Assembly (NCBI GenBank): GCA_964473355.1
Contig: CAYYOS010000133.1
Location: 1 to 6,799 of the forward strand
Length of the DNA stretch: 6,799 nucleotides
Direction: 5' to 3'
Source: CAYYOS01 sp964473355
GTDB lineage: Bacteria; Pseudomonadota; Gammaproteobacteria; Burkholderiales; REEB80
Each line of letters starts with the position of its first letter. Position 1 is the stretch's first letter. The position numbers were made by a program, and so were the translations under genes. Positions 6,723 through 6,799 of this stretch are shown here, piece after piece. A model generated the notes under the pieces. The model did not search any database. It saw only the letters and a list, made by a program, of their open reading frames with translations, and had not been told where the DNA came from.

Positions 6723-6799
6723 TGGCGCGCCCTAGTGGATTCGAACCACTGACCTTTGGCTTCGGAAACCAACACTCTATCCAACTGAGCTAAGGGCGC
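6723..6799 (-). tRNA. tRNA-Arg (anticodon CCG)
   Basis: The minus strand folds into a complete 77-base cloverleaf starting at 6799. The acceptor stem GCGCCCT pairs with AGGGCGC; the D arm follows with AGTTGGATA in the loop. The anticodon stem TTGGT/GCCAA has one G-T pair and encloses the 7-base loop TTCCGAA, giving anticodon CCG at 6765-6763, which reads the Arg codon CGG. The T arm AGTGG-TTCGAAT-CCACT, discriminator G and a genome-encoded CCA (6725-6723) complete it. The gene converges on the M48 peptidase gene. Confidence 0.97.

Overview
This window looks like a chromosomal stretch from a gammaproteobacterium. The evidence is a CGFS monothiol glutaredoxin of the GrxD/Grx4 type, a tRNA-Arg(CCG) with encoded CCA that resembles enterobacterial copies, near-balanced base composition and E. 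coli-like sigma-70 promoter elements. A marine Cellvibrionales-type organism would fit, but that is only an impression. There is no sign of insertion sequences, phage genes or CRISPR.

Left part (about 1-2153, minus strand): a two-gene unit reads leftward out of the window. First is a 462-residue radical SAM protein with a B12-binding-like N-terminal region, a CxxxCxxC cluster motif and a C-terminal CCAEP tail. One base after its stop codon an ATP-grasp ligase starts; its 3' end lies beyond base 1. This ligase has no stop codon in the window and is easy to miss. The pair looks like an uncharacterised modification or biosynthesis cassette and is the most interesting part of the window.

Middle (2154-2902): a compact 81-base divergent region separates the radical SAM gene from grxD. 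It holds a near-consensus promoter for grxD, a possible opposing -10 box and a short inverted repeat. After grxD come 353 bases without a recognisable gene, with one imperfect hairpin near the right end.

Right part (2903-6649, plus strand): a probable three-gene operon. It encodes an 8-TM histidine kinase with two PAS domains, a stand-alone Rcp1-like receiver whose start overlaps the kinase stop by 11 bases, and, 14 bases later, a membrane-anchored or exported M48 zinc metallopeptidase. The kinase should phosphorylate the receiver, which has no DNA-binding output and so probably acts by protein contact. The peptidase may be a co-transcribed envelope quality-control gene. A complete tRNA-Arg(CCG) on the minus strand closes the window.
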